From assembly GCF_024519455.1 (NCBI RefSeq), contig NZ_JALJRY010000006.1, positions 87,715 to 151,714 on the forward strand: a stretch of 64,000 nucleotides of DNA, written 5' to 3'. The notes beneath the pieces are model-generated. The model made no database searches and was not told the DNA's origin. It saw only the letters and a program-made list of their open reading frames with translations. The position numbers and the translations under genes are program-made. The stretch is from Streptomyces sp. STR69 (GTDB lineage: Bacteria; Actinomycetota; Actinomycetes; Streptomycetales; Streptomycetaceae). Positions 34,838 to 44,516 of this stretch are shown here, piece after piece. Every line of letters starts with the position of its first letter. The first letter of the stretch is position 1.

Positions 34838-35095
34838 ATGCAGACCGAAACGCGGACGGCAGCTCACCGTCCTTGGGGTCTTCGCCGACTCGGGCCGTAC
34901 CCGAACACAGTGAAGATGCCGTTCACCACGGTCATGGTCGATCCGGACACACAGGTCGGCATCTTCCATGACGCCGACGGCCAGGTCGTCGAGATGGGCA
35001 AGCACGGCACCAGTTCCGCCACCTCGACGACCACCGTCACCAACCTGGACTCGCGCAACGACCAGGGTTCCGACCAGGATTCACAGCAGGACTGA
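34838..35095 (+). CDS. tgmA: Precursor peptide of an ATP-grasp-modified RiPP (graspetide)
   Basis: An 85-residue precursor of the family named putative ATP-grasp target RiPP. The leader has the maturase-recognition motif RPWGLRRL (11-18) and a conserved middle MPFTTVMVDPDTQVGIFHDA. From about residue 56 the core has Ser/Thr in the first part (T58, S59, S60, T62, S63, T64, T65, T66, T68), a short centre N69-L-D71-S-R-N-D75, then acidic residues at D79, D81 and D85. Thr/Ser followed by Asp is the layout expected for side-chain ester cross-links forming a stem-loop. GGAGGA lies six bases before the ATG. Six bases separate it from tgmB. Confidence 0.88.
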   Translation: MQTETRTAAHRPWGLRRLGPYPNTVKMPFTTVMVDPDTQVGIFHDADGQVVEMGKHGTSSATSTTTVTNLDSRNDQGSDQDSQQD

Positions 35096-35100
35096 CACGC

Positions 35101-36075
35101 ATGACCGAGACCGACGGGCCCGTCCTCGTGGCCACCGAACCGCTCGACCTGACCGCCGACATGGTGATCGCCGAACTCAACCGCAAGGGTGTTGAAGTGG
35201 TCCGCTTCAACCCTGCCGACATCGGCACCGACTTGGCGGTATCGGCCCGGTTCGGTGGCCTCCCGGCCCCCGTGGTCGGGCAGCTCCGCACCCAGTCGAG
35301 AACCGTCGCCCTGGAGCACGCACGGGCGGTGTACTGGCGTCGCCCCGGCTGGCCAACCTTCGCGCACCTGGAGGCCGCGGACGCCCGTTACGCCGCCGCG
35401 CAGGTGCGTTATGGGCTCGGCGGCATTCTGTACGCCCTCGACGGTCCCCTGTGGGTGAACCACCCCCTCCGGGACGCGGCTGCCGACTACAAGCCCGCCC
35501 AACTCGCCGTCGCCCAGCGACTGGGGCTGACCGTCCCACCCACCTTGGTCACCAACGACCCTCACAAAGCACGCCAGTTCATCGCGGCGCACGGTCCGGT
35601 CGTCGCCAAGACGCTGCGATGGACGCCGTACGAGCGTGACGGGGTCCCCATGACCTCGTGGGCGGAGCCGGTGGTCACCGACGAGATCGACAACACCCTT
35701 CGCACTGCCCCTCACCTGTTCCAGGTCCGTGTCGAGAAGGTCGCCGACCTACGGGTGTTGGTCGTCGGCCGCCGCGTCTTCGGCGTCCGGATCGACTCCG
35801 GCCTGTTGGACTGGCGCACGGATTACGACGCGCTCTCGTACGCCGTCGTCGGTCTCCCCGGACGCTTGGTGAAGGCGCTGCACGATGTCCTGGACCACTT
35901 CGGACTCGCCTCCGGATCCTTCGACATTGCTGTGGACGGCGACGGTGAATTCCACTGGCTGGAGCTGAACCCGAACGGCCAATGGGGCTGGCTGGAGGAG
36001 AAGACCGGCCTGGAGATGGCCGCCGCATTCGCAGATCTGCTGATCCGAGGAGAACCTGATGGACACCGCCCCTGA
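35101..36075 (+). CDS. tgmB: ATP-grasp ribosomal peptide maturase
   Basis: A 324-residue ligase of the ATP-grasp peptide-maturase family (MvdD/graspetide type). Features: VLVATEPLDLTADMVIAELN at the start, VYWRRP at 77-82 in the precursor-binding N-terminal domain, VAKTLRW at about 179 (ATP-lysine region), and ELNPNGQW at 288-295, where the Glu and Asn bind Mg-ATP. It should use ATP to activate Asp or Glu side chains of TgmA and join them to Thr or Ser hydroxyls, making macrolactones. It overlaps tgmC by 17 bases. Confidence 0.92.
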   Translation: MTETDGPVLVATEPLDLTADMVIAELNRKGVEVVRFNPADIGTDLAVSARFGGLPAPVVGQLRTQSRTVALEHARAVYWRRPGWPTFAHLEAADARYAAAQVRYGLGGILYALDGPLWVNHPLRDAAADYKPAQLAVAQRLGLTVPPTLVTNDPHKARQFIAAHGPVVAKTLRWTPYERDGVPMTSWAEPVVTDEIDNTLRTAPHLFQVRVEKVADLRVLVVGRRVFGVRIDSGLLDWRTDYDALSYAVVGLPGRLVKALHDVLDHFGLASGSFDIAVDGDGEFHWLELNPNGQWGWLEEKTGLEMAAAFADLLIRGEPDGHRP

Positions 36076-37234
36076 GCGCCGTGCGCTCGCCGACCGGCTG
36101 ACAGTGTCCGGTGTGCTGCGGCCGGAGTCGCCGTGGCGGCCGGCCGTCGAAGCGGTACCGCGCGAACTCTTCCTGAATCCAGGGGTGTTCCTGCCGGCCG
36201 ACGGCGGACTCTGGCAGCCGGTGACCGCGCTCGGCACGCCACCGGAGGAGTGGTCCCGGATCGCCTACCGCGACGAGTCGCTGGTCACACAGCTCGACGG
36301 CCATCTCACCGCCGACCAGTCAACCGGACCCGTGACCGGCGTCCCCACGTCGTCCTCCACCACGCCCACCACAGTCATCGGCATGCTCGAACAACTCGAC
36401 GTCGCCGACGACGATTCCGTCCTCGAAATCGGCACCGGTACCGGCTACTCCGGCGCCCTCATGTGCCACCGCCTCGGCGAGGACAACGTGACCACGGTCG
36501 AGGTCGACCCCCAAGTGGCCGCCCGCGCGGATGCGGCTCTGGAAGTGGCCGGGCACTCCACGTGGACGGTCACCGGTGACGGATTGCTCGGCCACCCGAC
36601 CCGAGCACCCTATGACCGGGTCATCGCCACCTGCGCGGTACGGCGCATCCCGTACACCTGGGTACGCCAGACCAGGCCCGGCGGGATCATCCTCGCCACG
36701 GTCGGCTCCTGGCTGTACGGCACGGGCCTCGCCAAGGTCCGCGTGAACGACGGCGGTTCGGCAGAGGGACAGATCATCGGCCGCTCCTCCTTCATGCACG
36801 CTCGTGCACAGGCCCTGCCCCCGTTGGCCGGTGACTTGTCGGCCCGCACCGCCTACGCGGACGCCGAGCGCCCCACCAAGACATCGCCCCTGCTGCTGGA
36901 GGAGTGGATGCCTGGCTTCCTGGCCCAACTCGCCGTTCCTGGCGCACAATTCGTACGTGCGACGGCCGGTGACGGCATCGAGAACCTCTATCTCCTCGAC
37001 GCCGAGCGGGAGTCGTTCGCCGCGTTCACCGAGGACACCGAGGGCTGGACGGTCCGCCAGGGCGGCCCCATGGCTCTGTGGGACGCGGTCGAGGAGACTC
37101 TGGCCGCCTGGCAGAACGCCGGCAGCCCCGACATCGCGAGCGTCCGCCTCCACATCACCAAAGAGGCGCACACCTACTGGATCGGCGACCAGCAAGCCCT
37201 CCGGTGGGAGCACCCCCTCCGCCGCCTCCCCTGA
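36059..37234 (+). CDS. tgmC: PIMT-like O-methyltransferase of the graspetide cluster
   Basis: A 391-residue protein with a protein-L-isoaspartate methyltransferase-like domain. The family's N-terminal region is VEAVPRELFLNPGVFLPADG followed by QLDGHLTADQ and TSSSTTPTTV; SAM motif I is VLEIGTGTGYSGALM at about 121-134, and RTRPGGIILATVGSWLYG follows at about 200. It is some 170 residues longer than a housekeeping PIMT; the extra C-terminal domain (about 240-391) is typical of cluster-bound versions. In the fuscimiditide system such an enzyme methylates an Asp side chain, which then closes to a stable aspartimide. Confidence 0.88.
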   Translation: MDTAPERRALADRLTVSGVLRPESPWRPAVEAVPRELFLNPGVFLPADGGLWQPVTALGTPPEEWSRIAYRDESLVTQLDGHLTADQSTGPVTGVPTSSSTTPTTVIGMLEQLDVADDDSVLEIGTGTGYSGALMCHRLGEDNVTTVEVDPQVAARADAALEVAGHSTWTVTGDGLLGHPTRAPYDRVIATCAVRRIPYTWVRQTRPGGIILATVGSWLYGTGLAKVRVNDGGSAEGQIIGRSSFMHARAQALPPLAGDLSARTAYADAERPTKTSPLLLEEWMPGFLAQLAVPGAQFVRATAGDGIENLYLLDAERESFAAFTEDTEGWTVRQGGPMALWDAVEETLAAWQNAGSPDIASVRLHITKEAHTYWIGDQQALRWEHPLRRLP

Positions 37235-37266
37235 GCGCTGTCACACCCTCCCGGTACGGTCGACCC

Positions 37267-39555
37267 ATGTCCAACCAGCCGACGAATCCGGGGAACCCCA
37301 CAGGCGAGCGGCACCTCGCCGTCCTCGAAGGTGTCCTGGAGCGGATCACCTACGCCAACGAGGACAACGGCTACACGGTCGCCCGTGTCGACACCGGCCG
37401 CGGCGGCGGCGATCTCCTCACCGTCGTAGGCTCACTCCTCGGTGCCCAGGCCGGTGAGTCCCTGCGGATGGAGGGGCGTTGGGGGTCGCACCCGCAGTAC
37501 GGCAAGCAGTTCACCGTGGAGAACTACACGACGGTCCTCCCCGCCACCATCCAGGGCATCCGCCGCTACCTCGGCTCCGGCCTCGTCAAGGGCATCGGAC
37601 CCGTCTTCGCCGACCGCATCACCCAGCACTTCGGCATGGACACCCTCCAGATCATCGAGGAGGAGCCCAAGCGCCTCATCGAGGTCCCGGGGCTCGGGCC
37701 CAAGCGGACCAAGAAGATCACCGAGGCCTGGGAGGAACAGAAGGCGATCAAGGAGGTCATGCTCTTCCTCCAGACCGTCGAGGTGTCGACCTCGATCGCG
37801 GTGCGGATCTACAAGAAGTACGGCGACGCGTCCATCTCCGTCGTCAAGAATCAGCCCTACCGCCTCGCCTCCGACGTCTGGGGCATCGGCTTCCTCACCG
37901 CCGACAAGATCGCCCAGTCCGTCGGGATTCCCCACGACAGTCCGGAGCGCGTCAAGGCGGGGCTCCAGTACGCCCTCTCCCAGGCCACCGACCAGGGCAA
38001 CTGCTATCTCCCCGAGGAGCGGCTCATCGCCGACGCGGTGAAGCTGTTGCAGGTCGACACCGGTCTCGTCATCGAGTGCCTCGCCGAACTCGCCCTCCCG
38101 GACGAGGAGTCGGGGGGCGATCCCGGTGTCGTACGCGAAAAGGTCCCCGGCCCGGACGGCGACTCCGAACCCGTCACCGCCGTCTACCTCGTCCCCTTCC
38201 ACCGCGCCGAACTCTCCCTCGCCGCCCAGCTCCGCCGCCTGCTGCACACGACCGCGGACCGTATGCCCGGCTTCCACGACGTGGCCTGGGACAAGGCGTT
38301 GGACTGGCTGAAGGGCAAGACGGGCGTGGAGCTCGCACCCGAGCAAGAAGCCGCCGTCCGGCTCGCGTTGACCAAGAAGGTCGCCGTACTCACCGGTGGG
38401 CCCGGCTGCGGGAAGTCCTTCACGGTTCGCTCGATCGTCGAACTCGCCCGCGCCAAGAAGGCCAAGGTCGTCCTCGCCGCCCCAACCGGCCGTGCCGCCA
38501 AGCGACTTGCCGAACTCACCGGCGCCGACGCCTCAACCGTCCACCGGCTGCTGGAGCTGAAGCCCGGGGGCGATGCCGCCTACGACAAGGACCGGCCCCT
38601 GGACGCCGATCTGGTCGTGGTCGACGAGGCCTCCATGCTCGACCTCCTCCTCGCCAACAAGCTCGTCAAGGCCGTGCCCCCGGGCGCCCATCTCCTCTTC
38701 GTCGGCGATGTGGACCAACTCCCCAGCGTCGGCGCCGGTGAGGTGCTGCGGGACATGCTGGCCGAGGGTGGTCCGATCCCCGCCGTGCGTCTCACGCGCG
38801 TGTTCCGGCAGGCCCAGCAGTCCGGCGTGATCACCAACGCGCACCGGATCAACTCCGGGCAGCATCCGGTCACCGACGGCATGAAGGACTTCTTCCTCTT
38901 CGTCGAGGACGACACGGAGGAGGTCGGCCGGCTCACCGTGGACGTGGTGGCGCGCCGAATTCCGGCCAAGTTCGGGCTCGACCCGCGCCGCGACGTGCAG
39001 GTGCTCGCGCCCATGCACCGGGGACCGGCGGGCGCGGGCAATCTCAACGGGCTGTTGCAGCAGGCGATCACGCCCGGCCGGCCCGACCTCGCCGAGAGGC
39101 GGTTCGGCGGCCGGGTCTTCCGGGTCGGCGACAAGGTCACCCAGATCCGCAACAACTACGAGAAGGGCGAGAACGGCGTCTTCAACGGCACGGTCGGCGT
39201 CGTCACCTCACTCGACCCGGTGGACCAGCGCCTCACCGTGCTGACGGACGAGGACGAGGAGGTTCCGTACGAATTCGATGAACTGGACGAGTTGGCGCAC
39301 GCGTATGCGGTGACAATTCACCGTTCGCAGGGGAGTGAATATCCGGCCGTCGTGATCCCGGTCACCACGAGCGCGTGGACGATGCTTCAGCGGAACCTGC
39401 TGTATACGGCCGTGACCCGGGCCAAACAGCTGGTCGTGCTGGTCGGATCGCGCAAGGCGATCGGACAGGCCGTGCGTACGGTGTCGGCGGGGCGGCGCTG
39501 CACGGCACTGGACTTCCGACTGACCGTAAAAAATGATCGATCAAATGAGTCGTGA
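37267..39555 (+). CDS. recD2: ATP-dependent RecD-like DNA helicase
   Basis: A 762-residue SF1B helicase that unwinds DNA 5' to 3' in repair, independent of RecBC. An N-terminal OB-like domain precedes helix-hairpin-helix repeats (ATIQGIRRYLGSGLVKGIGP, VPGLGPKRTKKI). Walker A is GGPGCGKS at 377-384, Walker B VVVDEASMLD, then GDVDQLPSVGAGEVL, and the C-terminal motif VTIHRSQGSEYPAVVIPVTT and YTAVTRAKQLVVLVG. ATG 37267 begins the conserved start; the frame open upstream overlaps tgmC and is not used. Starts 32 bases after tgmC but is probably a separate chromosomal gene. Confidence 0.93.
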   Translation: MSNQPTNPGNPTGERHLAVLEGVLERITYANEDNGYTVARVDTGRGGGDLLTVVGSLLGAQAGESLRMEGRWGSHPQYGKQFTVENYTTVLPATIQGIRRYLGSGLVKGIGPVFADRITQHFGMDTLQIIEEEPKRLIEVPGLGPKRTKKITEAWEEQKAIKEVMLFLQTVEVSTSIAVRIYKKYGDASISVVKNQPYRLASDVWGIGFLTADKIAQSVGIPHDSPERVKAGLQYALSQATDQGNCYLPEERLIADAVKLLQVDTGLVIECLAELALPDEESGGDPGVVREKVPGPDGDSEPVTAVYLVPFHRAELSLAAQLRRLLHTTADRMPGFHDVAWDKALDWLKGKTGVELAPEQEAAVRLALTKKVAVLTGGPGCGKSFTVRSIVELARAKKAKVVLAAPTGRAAKRLAELTGADASTVHRLLELKPGGDAAYDKDRPLDADLVVVDEASMLDLLLANKLVKAVPPGAHLLFVGDVDQLPSVGAGEVLRDMLAEGGPIPAVRLTRVFRQAQQSGVITNAHRINSGQHPVTDGMKDFFLFVEDDTEEVGRLTVDVVARRIPAKFGLDPRRDVQVLAPMHRGPAGAGNLNGLLQQAITPGRPDLAERRFGGRVFRVGDKVTQIRNNYEKGENGVFNGTVGVVTSLDPVDQRLTVLTDEDEEVPYEFDELDELAHAYAVTIHRSQGSEYPAVVIPVTTSAWTMLQRNLLYTAVTRAKQLVVLVGSRKAIGQAVRTVSAGRRCTALDFRLTVKNDRSNES

Positions 39556-39606
39556 AGGTCACACAGCACTTCCAGATGCCGGGGTGGAGGGGGCAGGATG
39601 AGGAGG

Positions 39607-39629
39607 TTGGCGGCACTGAGTGCCGCCAA
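39607..39629. terminator. Hairpin between recD2 and citrate synthase
   Basis: A 10-bp perfect inverted repeat (TTGGCGGCAC / GTGCCGCCAA) with a three-base loop, 52 bases after recD2. It could end recD2 transcription or be an operator for citrate synthase. Confidence 0.55.
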
Positions 39630-39735
39630 TAGGCCCAATGGTCGACCCCGAGTGCACTCTCCTGCGCCAAATGGGGGATGGTAGAGACAGTCAGGGCAAC
39701 CTCGAAGAAGAGGCACAACGTCGGTGAGGGATGAC

Positions 39736-41025
39736 GTGAGCGACAACTCTGTAGTACTGCGGTTCGGCGACGGCGAGTACACCTACCCGGTGATCGACAG
39801 CACCGTCGGCGACAAGGGCTTCGACATCGGGAAGCTCCGTGCCCAGACCGGTCTGGTGACGCTGGACAGCGGTTATGGGAACACCGCCGCCTATAAATCC
39901 GCCATCACCTACCTCGACGGTGAGCAGGGCATCCTCCGGTACCGCGGCTACCCGATCGAGCAGCTGGCCGAGCGCTCCACGTTCGTGGAGGTCGCCTACC
40001 TGCTCATCAACGGCGAGCTGCCTACCGTCGACGAGCTCACCGTGTTCAAGAACGACATCACGCAGCACACCCTGCTGCACGAGGACGTCAAGAACTTCTA
40101 CAAGGGCTTCCCGCGCGACGCCCACCCGATGGCGATGCTGTCGTCGGTCGTCTCGGCGCTGTCCACCTTCTACCAGGACAGCCACAACCCGTTCGACGAG
40201 AAGCAGCGCAACCTCTCCACGATCCGGCTGCTCGCCAAGCTTCCGACGATCGCGGCGTACGCGTACAAGAAGTCGATCGGCCACCCGTTCGTCTACCCGC
40301 GCAACGACCTCGGCTACGTCGAGAACTTCCTGCGCATGACCTTCTCGGTCCCCGCCCAGGAGTACGACCTCGACCCGGTCGTCGTCTCCGCGCTCGACAA
40401 GCTGCTCATCCTGCACGCGGACCACGAGCAGAACTGTTCGACCTCCACGGTCCGCCTCGTCGGCTCCTCGCAGGCCAACATGTTCGCCTCGATCTCGGCC
40501 GGCATCAACGCGCTGTGGGGCCCGCTGCACGGCGGTGCCAACCAGTCGGTCCTGGAGATGCTGGAGGGCATCCAGGCCAACGGCGGCGATGTCGACTCCT
40601 TCATCCGCAAGGTGAAGAACAAGGAGGACGGCGTCCGCCTGATGGGCTTCGGCCACCGGGTGTACAAGTCCTTCGACCCGCGCGCCAAGATCATCAAGGC
40701 CGCCGCGCACGACGTCCTCTCGGCCCTCGGCAAGTCCGACGAGCTGCTGGACATCGCGCTCAAGCTCGAAGGGCACGCGCTGTCCGACGACTACTTCGTC
40801 TCGCGCAACCTCTACCCGAACGTCGACTTCTACACCGGCCTGATCTACCGGGCCATGGGCTTCCCGGCCGAGATGTTCACGGTCCTGTTCGCCCTGGGCC
40901 GCCTCCCGGGCTGGATCGCCCAGTGGCACGAGATGATCAAGGAGCCCGGATCTCGTATCGGGCGCCCGCGTCAGATCTACACGGGTGTTGTCGAGCGGGA
41001 CTTCGTGCCGGTCGAGGGTCGCTGA
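39736..41025 (+). CDS. gltA: Citrate synthase
   Basis: A 429-residue type II citrate synthase that condenses acetyl-CoA with oxaloacetate at the entry of the TCA cycle. Start VSDNSVVLRFGDGEYTYPVI matches the known Streptomyces start, so GTG 39736 (with GAGGGA upstream) is chosen over GTG 39724. The active site includes His in LLHADHEQNCSTSTVRLVGS, the GPLHGGANQSVLEML loop and MGFGHRVYKSFDPRA with its His and the C-terminal Arg/Asp. Followed by a terminator and a structured RNA region. Confidence 0.96.
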   Translation: MSDNSVVLRFGDGEYTYPVIDSTVGDKGFDIGKLRAQTGLVTLDSGYGNTAAYKSAITYLDGEQGILRYRGYPIEQLAERSTFVEVAYLLINGELPTVDELTVFKNDITQHTLLHEDVKNFYKGFPRDAHPMAMLSSVVSALSTFYQDSHNPFDEKQRNLSTIRLLAKLPTIAAYAYKKSIGHPFVYPRNDLGYVENFLRMTFSVPAQEYDLDPVVVSALDKLLILHADHEQNCSTSTVRLVGSSQANMFASISAGINALWGPLHGGANQSVLEMLEGIQANGGDVDSFIRKVKNKEDGVRLMGFGHRVYKSFDPRAKIIKAAAHDVLSALGKSDELLDIALKLEGHALSDDYFVSRNLYPNVDFYTGLIYRAMGFPAEMFTVLFALGRLPGWIAQWHEMIKEPGSRIGRPRQIYTGVVERDFVPVEGR

Positions 41026-41036
41026 AGCGAACAGCT

Positions 41037-41074
41037 CCGCTGGGTCCGTTGTGCGTTTGCTGCGGGCCCAGCGG
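41037..41074 (+). terminator. Terminator of citrate synthase
   Basis: Arms CCGCTGGGTCCG (41037-41048) and CGGGCCCAGCGG (41063-41074) pair along 12 bp with one G-U, starting 12 bases after the stop. Confidence 0.75.
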
Positions 41075-41075
41075 G

Positions 41076-41105
41076 GGCTGGTCGCGCAGTTCCCCGCGCC
41101 CCTAA
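41076..41105 (-). repeat. Dispersed Streptomyces repeat, copy 1 (minus orientation)
   Basis: On the minus strand this reads GGGGCGCGGGGAACTGCGCG followed by ACCAGCC. The 16-base core GCGGGGAACTGCGCGA is at 41082-41097 (reverse). Two more copies lie at 47974-48030 and 55591-55660, all just outside genes. Such repeats are common downstream of Streptomyces genes. Confidence 0.75.
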
Positions 41106-41245
41106 AGCCCAAAACGCCGGTGTTGCAGCAGCCGCCTCTTTGACTCCCTCGCCTCACGTCGGCGAGTGAGCCGAAGGGTCGAGCACGATCGGGCTCTCGA
41201 CACAGGCTTCTGCGCCCCGGAGGCGAACCGAGCCTTAAAAAGAGG

Positions 41246-41345
41246 TGGGAAGAAGGCGCCCTGCCGACGGTCCCCCCACGGGCCGGCGTACAGGGCGCCT
41301 TCCCATGTCCCGGTGCGGATTCCCCCCACGGGATCCGGCCGGGCG
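41246..41345 (+). ncRNA. 6C RNA (small RNA with two C-rich hairpin loops)
   Basis: Two adjacent hairpins each show six C in the loop. Hairpin 1 has arms GAAGGCGCCCTG (41252-41263) and CAGGGCGCCTTC (41291-41302) and a loop with CCCCCCACGG; hairpin 2 has CCCGG/CCGGG outer arms (41309-41313, 41339-41343), GGAT/ATCC inner arms and CCCCCCACGG again. Two C6-loop hairpins side by side is the defining feature of the actinobacterial 6C RNA, reported in S. coelicolor and mycobacteria. Precise ends are not visible; the C-runs fix the strand as plus. Confidence 0.7.
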
Positions 41346-41380
41346 CCTGTGAGAACCAGCGCCTGAATCGCTGTCGTGCC

Positions 41381-41403
41381 GAAGCCCGATGAAACTGGGC
41401 TTC
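41381..41403 (+). terminator. Hairpin behind the 6C-like RNA
   Basis: GAAGCCC (41381-41387) and GGGCTTC (41397-41403) form a 7-bp stem with a nine-base loop, 36 bases after hairpin 2. Possible terminator of the small RNA. Confidence 0.45.
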
Positions 41404-41824
41404 GTTGAACTGAGCAGAACGAGCAAAACTCCTCGTACTACTGGGTGGAACCAGTGATGTGTGCGATCTGCCGGGACACCGCACGACGGGAGGGCCGCTC
41501 AAAGCTCCCCGGTGTACGTGTCCCGGCAACGCATCTCTGAGGAAGTCCCCCAAGACATCCTCAGATGCCAGTTCGCGCCCCCCAAGACGCTTACTGACAT
41601 CGTCAACTTAGACCTTCGAACCCCTTCGATGGTTACGTTCACATCACTGTGATCTGCGTCTCTTGCATATGTCCGTTAGATGCGCAAGAGCCCCGATGTC
41701 GCGGTCGGGACCCCAGCGTAAGGATGATGCGCGAGGCTTGTGAAGAGCTTATGTGAGGCCGTCGTCGGTCTCTAGAGGGACTCTTACTTCAGCTTCCCGT
41801 AACTCCCGGTAACTTTGCGGAACT

Positions 41825-44083
<2,259 letters not shown>

Positions 44084-44182
44084 GTCCGGACTCCAGACAT
44101 CGGACCGGACCGCACGGAGCCAGTATCAGCTGGTCGGCACGGCCCGGTCGGAGAGAACAAGAAGTTTGGTGCCGGTGCTGAT

Positions 44183-44422
44183 TCAGGCCTGGCCGACGAG
44201 CTCGAAGCCGGCCTCGTCGACGGCCGCGCGGACGGCCTCGGCGTCGAGCGGGGCGGTGGATACGACGGTGACCTCGCCGGTCGACGCGACGGCCTTCACC
44301 GAGCTGACGCCGGGCAGCTCGGAGATCTCGCCGGAGACGGAGCCCTCGCAGTGTCCGCAGCTCATCCCGCTCACCTTGTAGACGGTGGTGACGGAACCCT
44401 GGGTGTCGGTCTGGGCGCTCAT
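44183..44422 (-). CDS. copZ: Copper chaperone
   Basis: A 79-residue heavy-metal-associated domain protein. The copper site is GMSCGHC (Cys22 and Cys25), followed by EGSVSGEISELPGVSSVKAV, the usual beta-alpha fold. It should carry Cu(I) to the CopA N-terminal domain. ATG 44422 has GAGGAG at good spacing. First gene of the copZ-copA unit; a CsoR-type palindrome sits 78 bases upstream, and its partner prsW ends inside that site. Confidence 0.93.
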   Translation of the reverse strand: MSAQTDTQGSVTTVYKVSGMSCGHCEGSVSGEISELPGVSSVKAVASTGEVTVVSTAPLDAEAVRAAVDEAGFELVGQA

Positions 44423-44499
44423 GTCGTTCTCCTCATGGAGGCGTGTGGAGGCAGCTGGGGTCGGAGTGGCCCACGGTGGCTTGCTCTGGAGTCCAGGGT

Positions 44500-44516
44500 A
44501 TACCCCTAGGGGGTAT
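44500..44516. promoter_or_regulatory. CsoR-type copper operator
   Basis: ATACCCCTAGGGGGTAT is a near-perfect palindrome of the ATACCCC...GGGGTAT kind bound by copper-sensing CsoR repressors. It lies upstream of copZ. The TAG stop of the PrsW gene (44506-44508 on the minus strand) is inside it, so operator and coding end share bases. Confidence 0.85.

Larger units (their letters stand above)
41107..41824. other. Intergenic region holding structured RNA and no convincing gene
   Basis: About 720 bases separate the citrate synthase terminator from copA. Besides the 6C-like RNA (41246-41345) and its following hairpin (41381-41403) there is another imperfect hairpin at 41531-41568 with a CCCCC loop, and CCCCCAAGAC occurs twice nearby (41547 and 41579 areas). 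Two short open frames here (27 and 63 codons) have no good ribosome-binding site and no recognisable product. A long GC skew break is not evident. Confidence 0.5.

Noticed and set aside
40990..41110. The repeat after citrate synthase as an insertion sequence end
   Set aside because: There is no transposase, no target-site duplication and only about 30 bases; the dispersed repeat explains it.
41458..41541. A 27-codon frame starting MCAICRDTARREG with a Cys-x-x-Cys pair
   Set aside because: Its start lacks a convincing ribosome-binding site, and the region is dominated by hairpins; a peptide gene cannot be supported.
41461..41652. A 63-codon frame in the citrate synthase-copA gap
   Set aside because: Overlaps the hairpins, lacks a ribosome-binding site and matches nothing I know.
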